A stretch of 54,396 nt of DNA from assembly GCA_039191605.1 (NCBI GenBank), contig JBCCXL010000026.1, forward strand, positions 1-54,396, given 5' to 3'. Source of the stretch: JBCCXL01 sp039191605. Lineage in GTDB: Bacteria > Acidobacteriota > Thermoanaerobaculia > Multivoradales > JAHZIX01. Under the pieces are notes generated by a model. That model ran no database searches, had not been told where the DNA came from, and was given only the letters and a program-made list of their open reading frames with translations. This document shows, in pieces, positions 36,927 through 45,456 of this stretch. The position numbers were made by a program, and so were the translations under genes. Within the stretch, counting starts at the first letter, position 1. Every line of letters starts with the position of its first letter.

Positions 36927-39110
36927 TCAGAGGGGGCCGATATAGCTCTGGCGCTGCACCACGACGGCGTCGAAGAAGCTGCTGCCGGAGGTGTTGGTGT
37001 CGAGGCCGCCGACGAAGCCGAAGCGCAGGTAGTCGGCGTCCCAGCCGTCGTTCTCGATGCCGGTGACGGTGCCCACCAGAGTGCCGTCGATCCACAGTCG
37101 CAGATAGCCGTTGGAGGTGTTGGTGCCGCCGGACTTCAGCCACTCCACCTCGATGACGTGGGGAGCATCGGTGAGGTCGATCCAGGGCGTTTTGGCCCAA
37201 GAGCCATCGTCGAGATGGGATTTGGCCAGCAGGCGGTAATCCGCCGCCGGATCGTTGCGGAACACCAGGGTCATGAGACGACGGGTGCTCGGAGACTCAG
37301 AGAAGAGGGTGGCGATCTTGTGGCGCTTGTTGTCGTCCATCACGATGGAGTTGGGATCGAAGTAGAAGCGCAGGCGGTAGCGGTGGTCGCCGCTGGGGTT
37401 CTCGTCCACCACGAAGGCGCGAGTCTGATCATCGCCGGTGACGGAGATTTCCAGACCCTGGGTGGAGCCCGGGGCGAGGGCCGCCGAGCCGTTGGTGGCG
37501 AGGCGGCTGGCGTTGTCTTCGGAGCCGCTCCAGCCGGCGATGCCGAAGTCGAAGCTATCGGCGAAGACCGCGTCCTCGGCGACGTCCAGGCAGCCGGGGT
37601 TGGTGCCGGCGCGGCTGGTGACGTGGCTGCCCATGCGGTCCGGCACCCGCTCCGGGTTGACGCCGTGAGGATGACCGCGGCCGAGGGTGAGGGCGATGTT
37701 GGAAAGACCGCCGCCGAGCAGGTGGCAATAGCTCATGATGGTGCCGCAGCCGGTGCCGCCGGCGCAGGGCAGGCTGGTGCCGCCGCAATAGCACCCGCCC
37801 TCTCCGCACTGACCGGCATTGCAGTTGTCCACCGAGGCGGCATTGCCGCCGAGGCCCTGGTAGCAATGGGTGTGGGGAGAGTTGAAGTTGTGACCGATCT
37901 CATGGCTCACCACCACGATGTCCCAAATCACCGAGGGGTTGTTGATATTGAAGTTGCCGTTGAGGGCCCCAGAGAGGCCGTAGTCGCCGCCGTAATTGTC
38001 GTTTTGGGGGCTGAGGGCGGGGCAGTTGCCGTTGTGGTTGAAGTTGAAGGCGCCGTTGCAGAGCACGCCCACCCAGGCGATGCCGCCGCCGCTGCTCTTG
38101 CCGGAGAGGAAGTGCATGAGGGTGCGGTCGACGGTGCTGCGGTTGTCGTTCCAATAGCGTCCGGACTCCATCAGGCCACAGAAGGTGCTGTTCTGGGTCC
38201 ACGGATCGCTGGAGGTGGTCCACAGGGAGATGTAGTCCATCAACAGGGTGGTATCCAGCTCGTCCTCGTAGATGGTGGAGGCGAAGGCGATGAGATCGGT
38301 GGCGTAATCGATGGCGTCGTCGATATTGCTGCCCATCAGCTGGAAGTATTCGAAGTCGGTCTCGATGGCGATCCGTGCGGTGTTGGAGGGACCGCCGCCG
38401 GCGAGCTGGGCGGTAGCGGGGTTGACCCCGAAGGTGTCATCCAGCAGGGCCTGGGCCGCAGAGGCGGCGTCTTCTGGGTCATCGAGATCGAGGCCCGAGC
38501 TAGCGAGGCGATCCACCGCGCACTCGAAGGAGGAAACCTCCGAGGCGAACTCGGTGGCGACGTCGATCTCCCGGGCGGTGAGGCCTACGACGGGGCCTCC
38601 GCCGATCCCGGCGCCAGCGAGAATCCAGTAGCGGCCTTCGACGGTGACCACGCCGCGAACTCCGCCCTGATCGAGGCTGGAGAGGAAGACTCGAGACCGA
38701 GGCTGGCCGGAGATGCGCCCCTTGAGGTAGACGTTGTCCGGAGCCGGGATCATCTGGGTTCCGGTCTCGCCATGGATCATCACCCGGGCATCGGGGGTGA
38801 CCGCCTGGAAGCGCTCCACCTCGAGGGTGGAGCCGCTCTTGGAGAGACCGAGGGGCACCTGATGAATGGCCAGGCTCTGGCCGACGGCCAGCGAGCGCAT
38901 GACCGTAGGCAGCTCAGCGCTGGCGGCGGTCACGGGGCCGTTGAGGCCTTGGGCGGCAAAGGCCGCAGTGGGTACCAGGAAAGCAGCGGGTACCAGGAAA
39001 GCAGCGGGTACTAGGAAGAGGGCGACGGGGACGAGGGCCATCAGGCGGAGGGCTCGATGGCGAAGCGACGGTTGCGACGGTTGACCGGGAGTCATGGGAT
39101 GGAGAGTCAT
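36927..39110 (-). CDS. Secreted metzincin (M12-like) metalloprotease B
   Basis: This 727-aa paralogue of protease A has the same layout: signal peptide, propeptide with MIHGETGTQ, catalytic domain, Cys-rich part and LamG-like end (SFDFGIAGWSGSED to YIGPL). The zinc motif is HEIGHNFNSPH (residues 403-413), with Asn in place of the usual Gly, and Met-turn IMSYC. The frame is open to 39227, but the ATG at 39110 has AAGGAG seven bases upstream, so I use it. The signal peptide contains three 18-bp repeats coding for AAFLVP. A terminator hairpin lies after the stop, so A and B are separate transcripts. Confidence 0.9.
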   Translation of the reverse strand: MTLHPMTPGQPSQPSLRHRALRLMALVPVALFLVPAAFLVPAAFLVPTAAFAAQGLNGPVTAASAELPTVMRSLAVGQSLAIHQVPLGLSKSGSTLEVERFQAVTPDARVMIHGETGTQMIPAPDNVYLKGRISGQPRSRVFLSSLDQGGVRGVVTVEGRYWILAGAGIGGGPVVGLTAREIDVATEFASEVSSFECAVDRLASSGLDLDDPEDAASAAQALLDDTFGVNPATAQLAGGGPSNTARIAIETDFEYFQLMGSNIDDAIDYATDLIAFASTIYEDELDTTLLMDYISLWTTSSDPWTQNSTFCGLMESGRYWNDNRSTVDRTLMHFLSGKSSGGGIAWVGVLCNGAFNFNHNGNCPALSPQNDNYGGDYGLSGALNGNFNINNPSVIWDIVVVSHEIGHNFNSPHTHCYQGLGGNAASVDNCNAGQCGEGGCYCGGTSLPCAGGTGCGTIMSYCHLLGGGLSNIALTLGRGHPHGVNPERVPDRMGSHVTSRAGTNPGCLDVAEDAVFADSFDFGIAGWSGSEDNASRLATNGSAALAPGSTQGLEISVTGDDQTRAFVVDENPSGDHRYRLRFYFDPNSIVMDDNKRHKIATLFSESPSTRRLMTLVFRNDPAADYRLLAKSHLDDGSWAKTPWIDLTDAPHVIEVEWLKSGGTNTSNGYLRLWIDGTLVGTVTGIENDGWDADYLRFGFVGGLDTNTSGSSFFDAVVVQRQSYIGPL
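38965..39018 (-). repeat. Three 18-bp tandem repeats in a signal peptide
   Basis: Three consecutive units (gcagtgggtaccaggaaa and two near-identical copies) code on the minus strand for AAFLVP in the hydrophobic core of protease B's signal peptide. Copy-number change would lengthen or shorten the core without a frameshift. Confidence 0.9.
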
Positions 39111-39369
39111 GGCGGGCTCCTTGGTGGGCGGGGACCAGCGTTGAATGCGGAGCGGGGGGCCGTGATAGCCGAGCGGGGGGCACGGCGGGGACATCAGAGA
39201 AAGGAAGGGATGGAATGGGAAGGACATTTATGTCAAGGGCCCATGAAGTCTAGCATCCAGCACCTGATGAATATAGACCGATGGGCATGAGAATGGGGGG
39301 CTTTTGGGGCGAAGGAGAGCATCCGGAGGGCCGACGGAGTGCCGAAGATCGAGGGTGGTACCATGCGGC

Positions 39370-40116
39370 GTGCCCCAAGTCATCGAAGAATGGCTCGTTC
39401 AGAGCCTTGAGGATCACCGCCTGTCCCGAGGCGAGCGCCGCGCCCTGCGGGAGGTGCTGAGGGAGACAGACGCCTCGCAAGAGGAGCTCGCCTTTCTGCG
39501 CAACCGTGCCTTCGAGCTCGCGCGCCGGGAGCTTGCAACGGCCACCGCCACTGGACCCCAGCGGGTCGCGGTGCTGAGCTGGCTGGAGTCGGTGGTCAAG
39601 AGCCTGGAATCCCATCGTCGCGGCGCCCTGCCGCCGGTGCGGCAGGCGGAGGCCTTCTTCAGCCCGGGGCTGGATTGCCGCGCTCAGATCCTCAGCCTAC
39701 TCTCCGCAGCTCGGGAAAAAGTGGATGTCTGCGTCTTCACCATTACCGACGATCGCATTTCCGAGCGGCTGCTGCAGACCTGTCGCCGCGGGGTGCGGGT
39801 GAGATTGATCACCGATGGCCACAAGAGCTGGGATCTGGGCTCCGATACCGAGCGGCTGGAAGCCTCTGGCATCGAGGTCGCCTGGGAGCGAGGGGAGGGG
39901 CATATGCACCATAAATTCGCCCTCTTCGACGCCGAGACCCTGCTCACCGGCTCCTATAACTGGACCCGCAGCGCGGCGACCGAGAATCAAGAGAATCTGG
40001 TGGTGACCGATGACCGGCGGCTGGTGGAGCCTTTTCAGCAGCAATTCGAAACCCTGTGGCGCGAGCTGCGCAGGCCAGGCTTCCAGGAATCTGCGGCCCG
40101 CGCCTCCAGGGGTTGA
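39370..40116 (+). CDS. PLD-like phosphodiesterase with one HKD motif
   Basis: The 248-aa protein has an N-terminal helical region (about 90 residues) and a single phospholipase D domain: VDVCVFTITDDRISERLL, then HMHHKFALFD (about 177-186; the HxK pair) and LTGSYNWTRSA. Single-HKD proteins of this type (Nuc endonuclease and PLD6-like) dimerise to form the active site and cut nucleic acid or phospholipids. There is no signal peptide. The GTG at 39370 fits the start of the conserved part; the frame is open to 39304 (TTG), and no strong ribosome-binding site decides between them. Confidence 0.85.
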   Translation: MPQVIEEWLVQSLEDHRLSRGERRALREVLRETDASQEELAFLRNRAFELARRELATATATGPQRVAVLSWLESVVKSLESHRRGALPPVRQAEAFFSPGLDCRAQILSLLSAAREKVDVCVFTITDDRISERLLQTCRRGVRVRLITDGHKSWDLGSDTERLEASGIEVAWERGEGHMHHKFALFDAETLLTGSYNWTRSAATENQENLVVTDDRRLVEPFQQQFETLWRELRRPGFQESAARASRG

Positions 40117-40660
40117 TTGCCGAGCTCCGGCGAGTCCAAGGGTCGAAACTCGACGAACCGCTTATTCGAGGTGCGAAATCCCCCTTCCGAGATGTCTTAT
40201 TGCAAAAGGGTTCACTGCAAAAGGGCTTACTGCAAAAGGGAACAGTGCAAAAGGGCCTACTGCAAAGGAGCACAGTCCCAGACGACATAGTTCAAGGCCG
40301 CAAATCTCAACACTGCAAATCTCAAAACGGTGAATCTCAACACGATACAGTCGAGAAACCCTCTCCAAGAGACCACAGTCCCAGAGACCACAGTCCCAGA
40401 GGCCACAGCCAAAAAGCCTGTCGAGAGCTGCTCCTACCCCTTGCGGAGCCAAGAGACGAGAGAATACATCCAGGCTTTTGTCATTTCGGTGTCGAATGTC
40501 ACTTCCCTGTCAAGCTGCCTCCTTGCCGATCTCACTCCTTCTCGCGAGGATCCCCCAGAAGCGATCAGGGGAGTTTAGGATTCCAAAGAAACCCGCTGAC
40601 TCTGCGCCCCGTCCCCCTTCCAACGTCCTGTCTCCTCAATTTCCTGGAGCCTTGCCCGTG
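40117..40660. other. Intergenic region dominated by repeats
   Basis: After the PLD stop, this stretch holds three adjacent 15-bp repeat arrays (next entry) and then about 230 bp leading to the phosphonate transporter. Several frames stay open because the period is a multiple of three, but none has a start with a ribosome-binding site or a recognisable product. Confidence 0.6.
40197..40412. repeat. Three consecutive 15-bp tandem repeat arrays
   Basis: Array 1: tgcaaaaggg recurs at 40201, 40216, 40231, 40246 and 40261. Array 2: aatctcaa recurs at 40303, 40318 and 40333. Array 3: gagaccacagtccca or a close form recurs at 40369, 40384 and 40399. Every interval inside an array is exactly 15 bp. 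In one plus frame, most of arrays 1 and 2 read as pentapeptides with Gln in a fixed position (LLQKG, TVQKG, KSQHC). Confidence 0.88.
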
Positions 40661-41683
40661 ATGCACGTCTCGGCCTCGACTCGTACGCCTCGGTACTTTG
40701 CCCTCGGAGCTTCCCTCCGCCGCACCGCCGGCTGGGGGGCGATGGCGGCCCTCGTTCTCGCCCTCAGCGTCACCACCGCCTGCAGCTCCGGCGAGTCTGA
40801 GCCGGCGGTGGACGTCCCCGAAGGCTGGCCCACCGAGGTGGTCCTCGGCCTGGTGCCGGCGCGGGAGGCCAACGTGTTGATCGACAACGCCCAGGAGCTG
40901 GAAGACTTCTTGGAGGAGGCCCTCGGGGTGCCGGTGCGCTCCTTCGTTCCCCAGGATTACACCGGCCTGGTGGAGGCGATGGGCTCCGGCCAGGCTCATA
41001 TCGGCCTGATTCCGCCCTTCGCGGCGATGCTCGGCAAGGAGCGCTTCGACTTCGAGACGGTGCTGGTTTCGGTGCGCAAGGAATCGATCACCTACTACAG
41101 CCAGTGGATGACCACCGACACCTCGCTGTGCCCGGAGCCGCCGGTGCGGGACGAGTACGGCATCTTGACCTGCGAGGCGCCGATCTCGGTGATCGAGGGT
41201 AAGCGGGTGGGCTTCACCGATCCCGCCAGCACCTCCGGTTATCTCTTCCCGGCCCTGCAGCTGGTGGATGCCGGCATCGATCCCGATCGGGATATCCAGC
41301 CGATTTTCCTCGGTGGCCACGATGCGGCGGTGATCGGCGTGTACAACGGCGACGTCGAGATCTCCGTGGCCTACGACGGTGCCCAGTTGACCGTTGCCCC
41401 GGAGATCCCGGAGGTGGTGGACGAGGTGATCGTCATCCATCGCAGTGAGCCGATTCCCAATGACGGGGTGACTCTGGCCTCGAACCTGCCGCAGGATCTG
41501 CGCGACGCGATTACCCAGGCCTTCCTGGATTTCTCCGCCGGCGAGGCGGACAAGCCCCAGGAGGAGAGAGTGCTGTGGCAGATCTACGAGATCGACGGCT
41601 TCGAGCCCTATCCGCCGGGCTTCTATGACACCGTGGAGCGGGCCTTTACCGAGCTGCGGGACAAGATCGACGCCGCGTCATGA
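40661..41683 (+). CDS. phnD: Phosphonate/phosphite-type ABC importer binding protein PhnD
   Basis: The 340-aa lipoprotein precursor has a signal sequence ending TTAC (Cys at about residue 40) and a type 2 periplasmic binding fold of the PhnD family: LGLVPAREANVLIDNAQELEDFLEE, YTGLVEAMGSGQAHIGLIPPFA, and GFTDPASTSGYLFPALQL, read in parts. It should capture phosphonate, phosphite or phosphate outside the inner membrane. The ATG at 40661 and the GTG at 40658 are both possible, with GGAG 8-11 bases upstream. It overlaps phnC by four bases and begins a four-gene operon. Confidence 0.92.
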   Translation: MHVSASTRTPRYFALGASLRRTAGWGAMAALVLALSVTTACSSGESEPAVDVPEGWPTEVVLGLVPAREANVLIDNAQELEDFLEEALGVPVRSFVPQDYTGLVEAMGSGQAHIGLIPPFAAMLGKERFDFETVLVSVRKESITYYSQWMTTDTSLCPEPPVRDEYGILTCEAPISVIEGKRVGFTDPASTSGYLFPALQLVDAGIDPDRDIQPIFLGGHDAAVIGVYNGDVEISVAYDGAQLTVAPEIPEVVDEVIVIHRSEPIPNDGVTLASNLPQDLRDAITQAFLDFSAGEADKPQEERVLWQIYEIDGFEPYPPGFYDTVERAFTELRDKIDAAS

Positions 41684-42567
41684 GTGGGCCAGATTTGAAC
41701 TCGCAGGACCAGCCCGAGATCTCCGGCTCCGCCGCTGCGGCGCTGCCGCCGGAGGGGCGGCCGGTGCTGGATGGATCGTCGATTGAATTTCGGGACGCTT
41801 CGGTGACCTACAAGGGGGGCGTGCACGCCATGCGCTCCCTGAATCTCACCATCGAGCCGGGGGAATTTGTGGTGATCGTGGGGCTCTCCGGGGCGGGAAA
41901 GTCCACCCTGCTGAGGGCGGTGAACGGTTTGGTCCGCCTCACCGCGGGCTCCGTGACCGTCGGATCGACCCAGATTCCCAGCGGTTCCGGAGGTACCCGA
42001 GAGCTGCGCAAGGTGCGCTCGAGGGTGGGCATGATCTTCCAGGACTACCGCCTGATTCAGCGCATCTCGGTGATCGAGAACGTGCTCCTCGGGCGTCTTT
42101 CCCAGGTGCCCACCTGGCGCACCATGGCGGGTCTGTGGCCTCAGCGGGACAAGGCTATCGCCTACGAGGCCCTGCAGCGGGTGGGGATCGAGGAGAAAGC
42201 GTGGGTGCGGGCTTCCAATCTCTCCGGCGGTCAACAGCAGCGGGTGGGCATCGCCCGGGCGCTGGCCCAGCAGCCGGCGATCATTCTCGCCGACGAGCCG
42301 GTGGCCTCTCTCGATCCGGTGACCTCCCGGCAGGTGATGGAAGATCTGGTGCGCATCAACCGCGAGCTCGGGATCACCACCCTGGTGAATCTCCACTTCC
42401 TGGATCTGGCGAAGGAATACGGTGAGCGCATCATCGGTCTGCAGGCCGGAGAGCTGGTCTTCGACGGTTCCGCCGACACCGTGACCGATGACGACTTCCA
42501 TCGCATCTACGGGCGCGCGCCGAATCAGGACGACGTCCTCGAAGCGCCGCCGGTAGCGCTGTCCTGA
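41680..42567 (+). CDS. phnC: Phosphonate-type ABC importer ATPase PhnC
   Basis: The 295-aa ATPase has Walker A GLSGAGKST (68-76), the Q-loop MIFQDYRLI, signature LSGGQQQR (about 182), Walker B IILADEP and the switch His in NLHFLDLA. The spacing and the RLSQVPTWRTM stretch are specific to the PhnC family. An N-terminal extension of about 35 residues and a C-terminal tail are unusual for the family. It overlaps phnD by ATGA and is 10 bp from the first permease gene, so the four genes are one operon. Confidence 0.94.
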   Translation: MSGPDLNSQDQPEISGSAAAALPPEGRPVLDGSSIEFRDASVTYKGGVHAMRSLNLTIEPGEFVVIVGLSGAGKSTLLRAVNGLVRLTAGSVTVGSTQIPSGSGGTRELRKVRSRVGMIFQDYRLIQRISVIENVLLGRLSQVPTWRTMAGLWPQRDKAIAYEALQRVGIEEKAWVRASNLSGGQQQRVGIARALAQQPAIILADEPVASLDPVTSRQVMEDLVRINRELGITTLVNLHFLDLAKEYGERIIGLQAGELVFDGSADTVTDDDFHRIYGRAPNQDDVLEAPPVALS

Positions 42568-42577
42568 GGGTGGGGAG

Positions 42578-43363
42578 ATGAGTCTTCCGCAGCGGCCTGG
42601 AGCCGCCGCCCGTCGTCTCCGTCTGGTGACCATCGTCGCTGCGGTGGTGGCGATCACCTGGTGGGCTGCCCGGGGGATCGAGATGTCCCTAGGCCAGCTG
42701 GTGCGCAACATTCCTCAGGCCCGCCGTCTCCTGAACGATTCCTGGCCTCCGGATTGGAGCTTCCTGTCCCGCCTGCTAGACCCCTTCTTGGAAACCGTCC
42801 AGATCGCCATTCTCGGCTCGACGGTGGGAGTCCTGGTGGCCCTGCCGGTGGCGGTGCTGGCGGCGAGGCCGATCGCGCCGCGGCGCTGGATCTACTTGAT
42901 CGACCGCAACTTCATGAACATCCTGCGCACCCTGCCGGATCTCTTCTGGGCGATGCTCTTCGCCTCCGCGGTGGGCTTCGGACCCTTTGCCGGCGCCATC
43001 GCTCTCTCGGTATTTTCGGTGGCGGTGGTTTCCAAGCTGCTCTCGGAGTCCATCGAGTCCATCGATCTGCGCCTGCTGGAGGCGGTGGAAGCTTCCGGCG
43101 GCACCTGGTTCGAGCGCGTGCGCTACGGCGTGATGCCTCAGGTGCTGCCGCAATACGTCTCCTATGCCCTCTACATGTTCGAGCTCAACATCCGCGCCTC
43201 GGTAGTGTTGGGTCTGGTGGGAGCGGGAGGCATCGGCGTTGTGCTCAACGTGCAGCTGCGGACCTTCAACTACTCTCGGGTCGCCGTGATCTTGATCGCG
43301 ATCTTCGCTTTCGTCCTGATCATCGAGCGAGTCTCTGAAGCCGCTCGCCGGAGGCTGGTATGA
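42578..43363 (+). CDS. phnE: Phosphonate-type ABC importer permease PhnE (first)
   Basis: The 261-aa protein is a BPD-type inner-membrane permease with about six helices. It has the coupling region VEASGGTWFERVRYGVMPQVLPQYVSY and the helix NIRASVVLGLVGAGGIG, read in parts, which match PhnE. GGGGAG lies directly upstream of the ATG at 42578. Its stop overlaps the second permease gene by four bases. With that subunit it should form a heterodimeric channel. Confidence 0.92.
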   Translation: MSLPQRPGAAARRLRLVTIVAAVVAITWWAARGIEMSLGQLVRNIPQARRLLNDSWPPDWSFLSRLLDPFLETVQIAILGSTVGVLVALPVAVLAARPIAPRRWIYLIDRNFMNILRTLPDLFWAMLFASAVGFGPFAGAIALSVFSVAVVSKLLSESIESIDLRLLEAVEASGGTWFERVRYGVMPQVLPQYVSYALYMFELNIRASVVLGLVGAGGIGVVLNVQLRTFNYSRVAVILIAIFAFVLIIERVSEAARRRLV

Positions 43364-44238
43364 GCCAGACGACAGATCCTAAGACCACGGGTCCTGATGT
43401 GAGCCACAGCTCCGGCGAGGCCTCCGGTGCCAAGACTTCAGCCGAGCCTCGGCGGGCCGGATTGCCCTCGCCGCCGGGGCGGCGGATTCCGATCGCCACC
43501 TGGATCACCCTGGGGATTGGCGCTGCCTTCCTCTGGGCGGCGCTGGGCCTCGAGGTCTCCGCTTCCGATCTTTTCGGCTTGCCGAGCAAATTGTTCAACC
43601 AGCTTCAGGCCTTTTTCCCGCCGGATGCTGAATACGGCCAGACCAAGGTCTTGCCGGCGGCTCTGGAGTCCCTCCAGATCGCCTGGATCGGGACCATCAT
43701 TGGAGCCTTTCTCTCGCTGCCTCTGGCCTTCTTGGCGGCGCGCAACCTGGCTCCCCGCACCGGGGTGATCTTCAAGACCTTCCTGGCGGCGGTGCGCACG
43801 ATGCCAGAGATCCTGCTGGCCATCTACTTCGTGCCGATCGTCGGCCTCGGTGCCTTCGCCGGTGCGCTGGCGGTGGGGATTCACTCCATCGGCACCGTCG
43901 GCAAGCTGTCCAGCGAGGTCATCGAATCGATGGATACCCGCCCGCTGGAGGCGATTCGCGCCGCCGGCGGCGGCCGCCTGGCAGAGCTGCGCTACGGCGT
44001 GCTGCCCCAGGTGCTGCCGGAGATCCTCGCCCTGTGGCTCTACCGCTTTGAAATCAACCTCCGCGCCTCGGCGGTGCTCGGCGTGGTGGGAGCCGGTGGC
44101 CTGGGGGGCGTGCTGCTCAATACGCTGCGCTATCGCCGTTTCGAGGAGGCTGGCGCGGTGTTGGTGGTGACTATCGTCGCGGTGCTCCTGGTCGATATGA
44201 TCTCTGGCGCGATTCGTCGTCGCCTGACGGAGAGCTGA
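43360..44238 (+). CDS. phnE: Phosphonate-type ABC importer permease PhnE (second)
   Basis: The 292-aa protein is homologous to the preceding permease: IRAAGGGRLAELRYGVLPQVLPEILALWLYRFEINLRASAVLGVVGAGG contains the same coupling loop. It has an extra hydrophilic N-terminus of about 45 residues and a periplasmic loop with FFPPDAEYGQTK, which is usual in the larger PhnE type. It overlaps the first permease by ATGA and is the last gene of the operon. No C-P lyase, phosphonatase or phosphite dehydrogenase gene follows; phosphate may be the true substrate. Confidence 0.92.
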   Translation: MSQTTDPKTTGPDVSHSSGEASGAKTSAEPRRAGLPSPPGRRIPIATWITLGIGAAFLWAALGLEVSASDLFGLPSKLFNQLQAFFPPDAEYGQTKVLPAALESLQIAWIGTIIGAFLSLPLAFLAARNLAPRTGVIFKTFLAAVRTMPEILLAIYFVPIVGLGAFAGALAVGIHSIGTVGKLSSEVIESMDTRPLEAIRAAGGGRLAELRYGVLPQVLPEILALWLYRFEINLRASAVLGVVGAGGLGGVLLNTLRYRRFEEAGAVLVVTIVAVLLVDMISGAIRRRLTES

Positions 44239-44278
44239 GGCCTCCGGCGGTAGAGATCGTCGACAGGGATCCCAGGAC

Positions 44279-44328
44279 TTTCTCTGGCGTTTTTCTCTGG
44301 CGTTCTTCTCTGAAGTTCTTCTCTGGCG
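44279..44328 (+). repeat. Short direct repeats before the dGTPase gene
   Basis: The unit ttctctggcg (with upstream T) occurs at about 44280, 44293 and 44318, with a diverged copy at about 44306 (ttctctgaag). The spacing is 12-13 bp. The repeats lie between the transporter operon and dgt and have no coding phase. Confidence 0.7.
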
Positions 44329-44424
44329 CCGCCCTCGCCTCCTGCTTTCTTCAACAGCACCATTCCAGGATCACCTTTTCACGCTCACCCTTTGAGTCCA
44401 CCTCTTCGACATCAGCGAGTAGCC

Positions 44425-45456
44425 GTGACCGATTCTCAGCAGCCCACCTCTTCGTCCTTTCACCGCATCACCCGGGAAGATCGGGAGCGGCTGGAAGATC
44501 AGCTCCTAGCCCCTGCCGCGACCCGTTCCGCCGCCAGTAAGGGGCGGGCGGAGACGGAGCCGGATGACGACTTCCGTACCGCCTTCGAGCGGGATCGGGA
44601 TCGCATCCTGCATTCCAAGGCCTTTCGGCGCTTGAAGCACAAGACCCAGGTCTTCATCAATCCCGAGGGCGACCACGTGGTGACCCGGCTCACCCACACC
44701 CTTCAGGTGACGCAGATCGGCCGGGCGCTGGCGCGGGCGCTGGGGCTCAACGAGGTGCTGACGGAGGCCATCTGCCTCGGCCACGAGGTCGGCCACCCTC
44801 CCTTCGGGCACAACGGAGAGACGGCTCTGACGCCCTATCTCGACGGCGACGAGGAGTGGCTGCACTCCGCCCAGGGGGTGCGGGTCTTCGAGCTGCTGGA
44901 GCCGCTGAATCTGACCTGGGAGGTGCTCGACGGCATTCGCGCCCACACCTGGAAAGTCACTCCGGGGCCCTCGACCCCCGAAGGCTGGATCATTCGCTTC
45001 GCCGATCGCATCGCCTACCTGGTGCACGATATGGAGGACGCCATTCGCGCCGGAGTTTTGCAGCTGGATCAGCTCCCGGAATCGGTGCTGGCGGTCTTCG
45101 GCGAGCCGGGGCGCCAGTGGGTGGATACCATGATCCACGGCGTCATCGAGGGCTCTCTGGCGAGCGGCAAGGTGACCATGGAGCCGCGGACCCTGGAAGC
45201 CATGGGCGAGTTCCGCAAGTTCATGTTCCAGAGCGTCTATCTTCGTCCCGAGGCCCAGGATCAGGCGGATCGGGCGGTGCGCATCCTGCGGGATCTGGTG
45301 GACTATTACCTCGAGAACCCAGAGAAGATGCCGGAGAGCTACCGTCTGCGTCACCTGCCGATCAAGGAGCAGGTGCTGGATGTAGTCGCGGGGATGACCG
45401 ATCGCTACGCCCTGCGGGTGCACGACGATATCTTCCGCCCGGACTGCTTGGCCTGA
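44425..45456 (+). CDS. dgt: Deoxyguanosinetriphosphate triphosphohydrolase-like protein
   Basis: The 343-aa enzyme matches the bacterial dGTPase family, HD-domain hydrolases that split dNTPs into nucleoside and triphosphate. Motifs: SKAFRRLKHKTQVF, RLTHTLQVTQ (His91), GHEVGHPPFGHNGE (His120) and FADRIAYLVHDMED (Asp194). The residue after His120 is Glu where the HD motif normally has Asp. The frame is open to a TTG at 44392, but the GTG at 44425 begins at the usual distance before the conserved RITxxDRxR-like stretch. It is downstream of the phn operon on the same strand, 186 bp apart, and probably has its own promoter. Confidence 0.9.
   Translation: MTDSQQPTSSSFHRITREDRERLEDQLLAPAATRSAASKGRAETEPDDDFRTAFERDRDRILHSKAFRRLKHKTQVFINPEGDHVVTRLTHTLQVTQIGRALARALGLNEVLTEAICLGHEVGHPPFGHNGETALTPYLDGDEEWLHSAQGVRVFELLEPLNLTWEVLDGIRAHTWKVTPGPSTPEGWIIRFADRIAYLVHDMEDAIRAGVLQLDQLPESVLAVFGEPGRQWVDTMIHGVIEGSLASGKVTMEPRTLEAMGEFRKFMFQSVYLRPEAQDQADRAVRILRDLVDYYLENPEKMPESYRLRHLPIKEQVLDVVAGMTDRYALRVHDDIFRPDCLA

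Noticed and set aside
36909..39014. 701-codon open frame on the plus strand
   Set aside because: It is antisense to metalloprotease B, which has a clear zinc motif, Met-turn and ribosome-binding site. The plus frame has no motif.
40056..40661. 201-codon frame through the 15-bp repeat arrays
   Set aside because: It overlaps the PLD gene end in another frame and has no ribosome-binding site. The arrays keep many frames open because 15 is a multiple of three.
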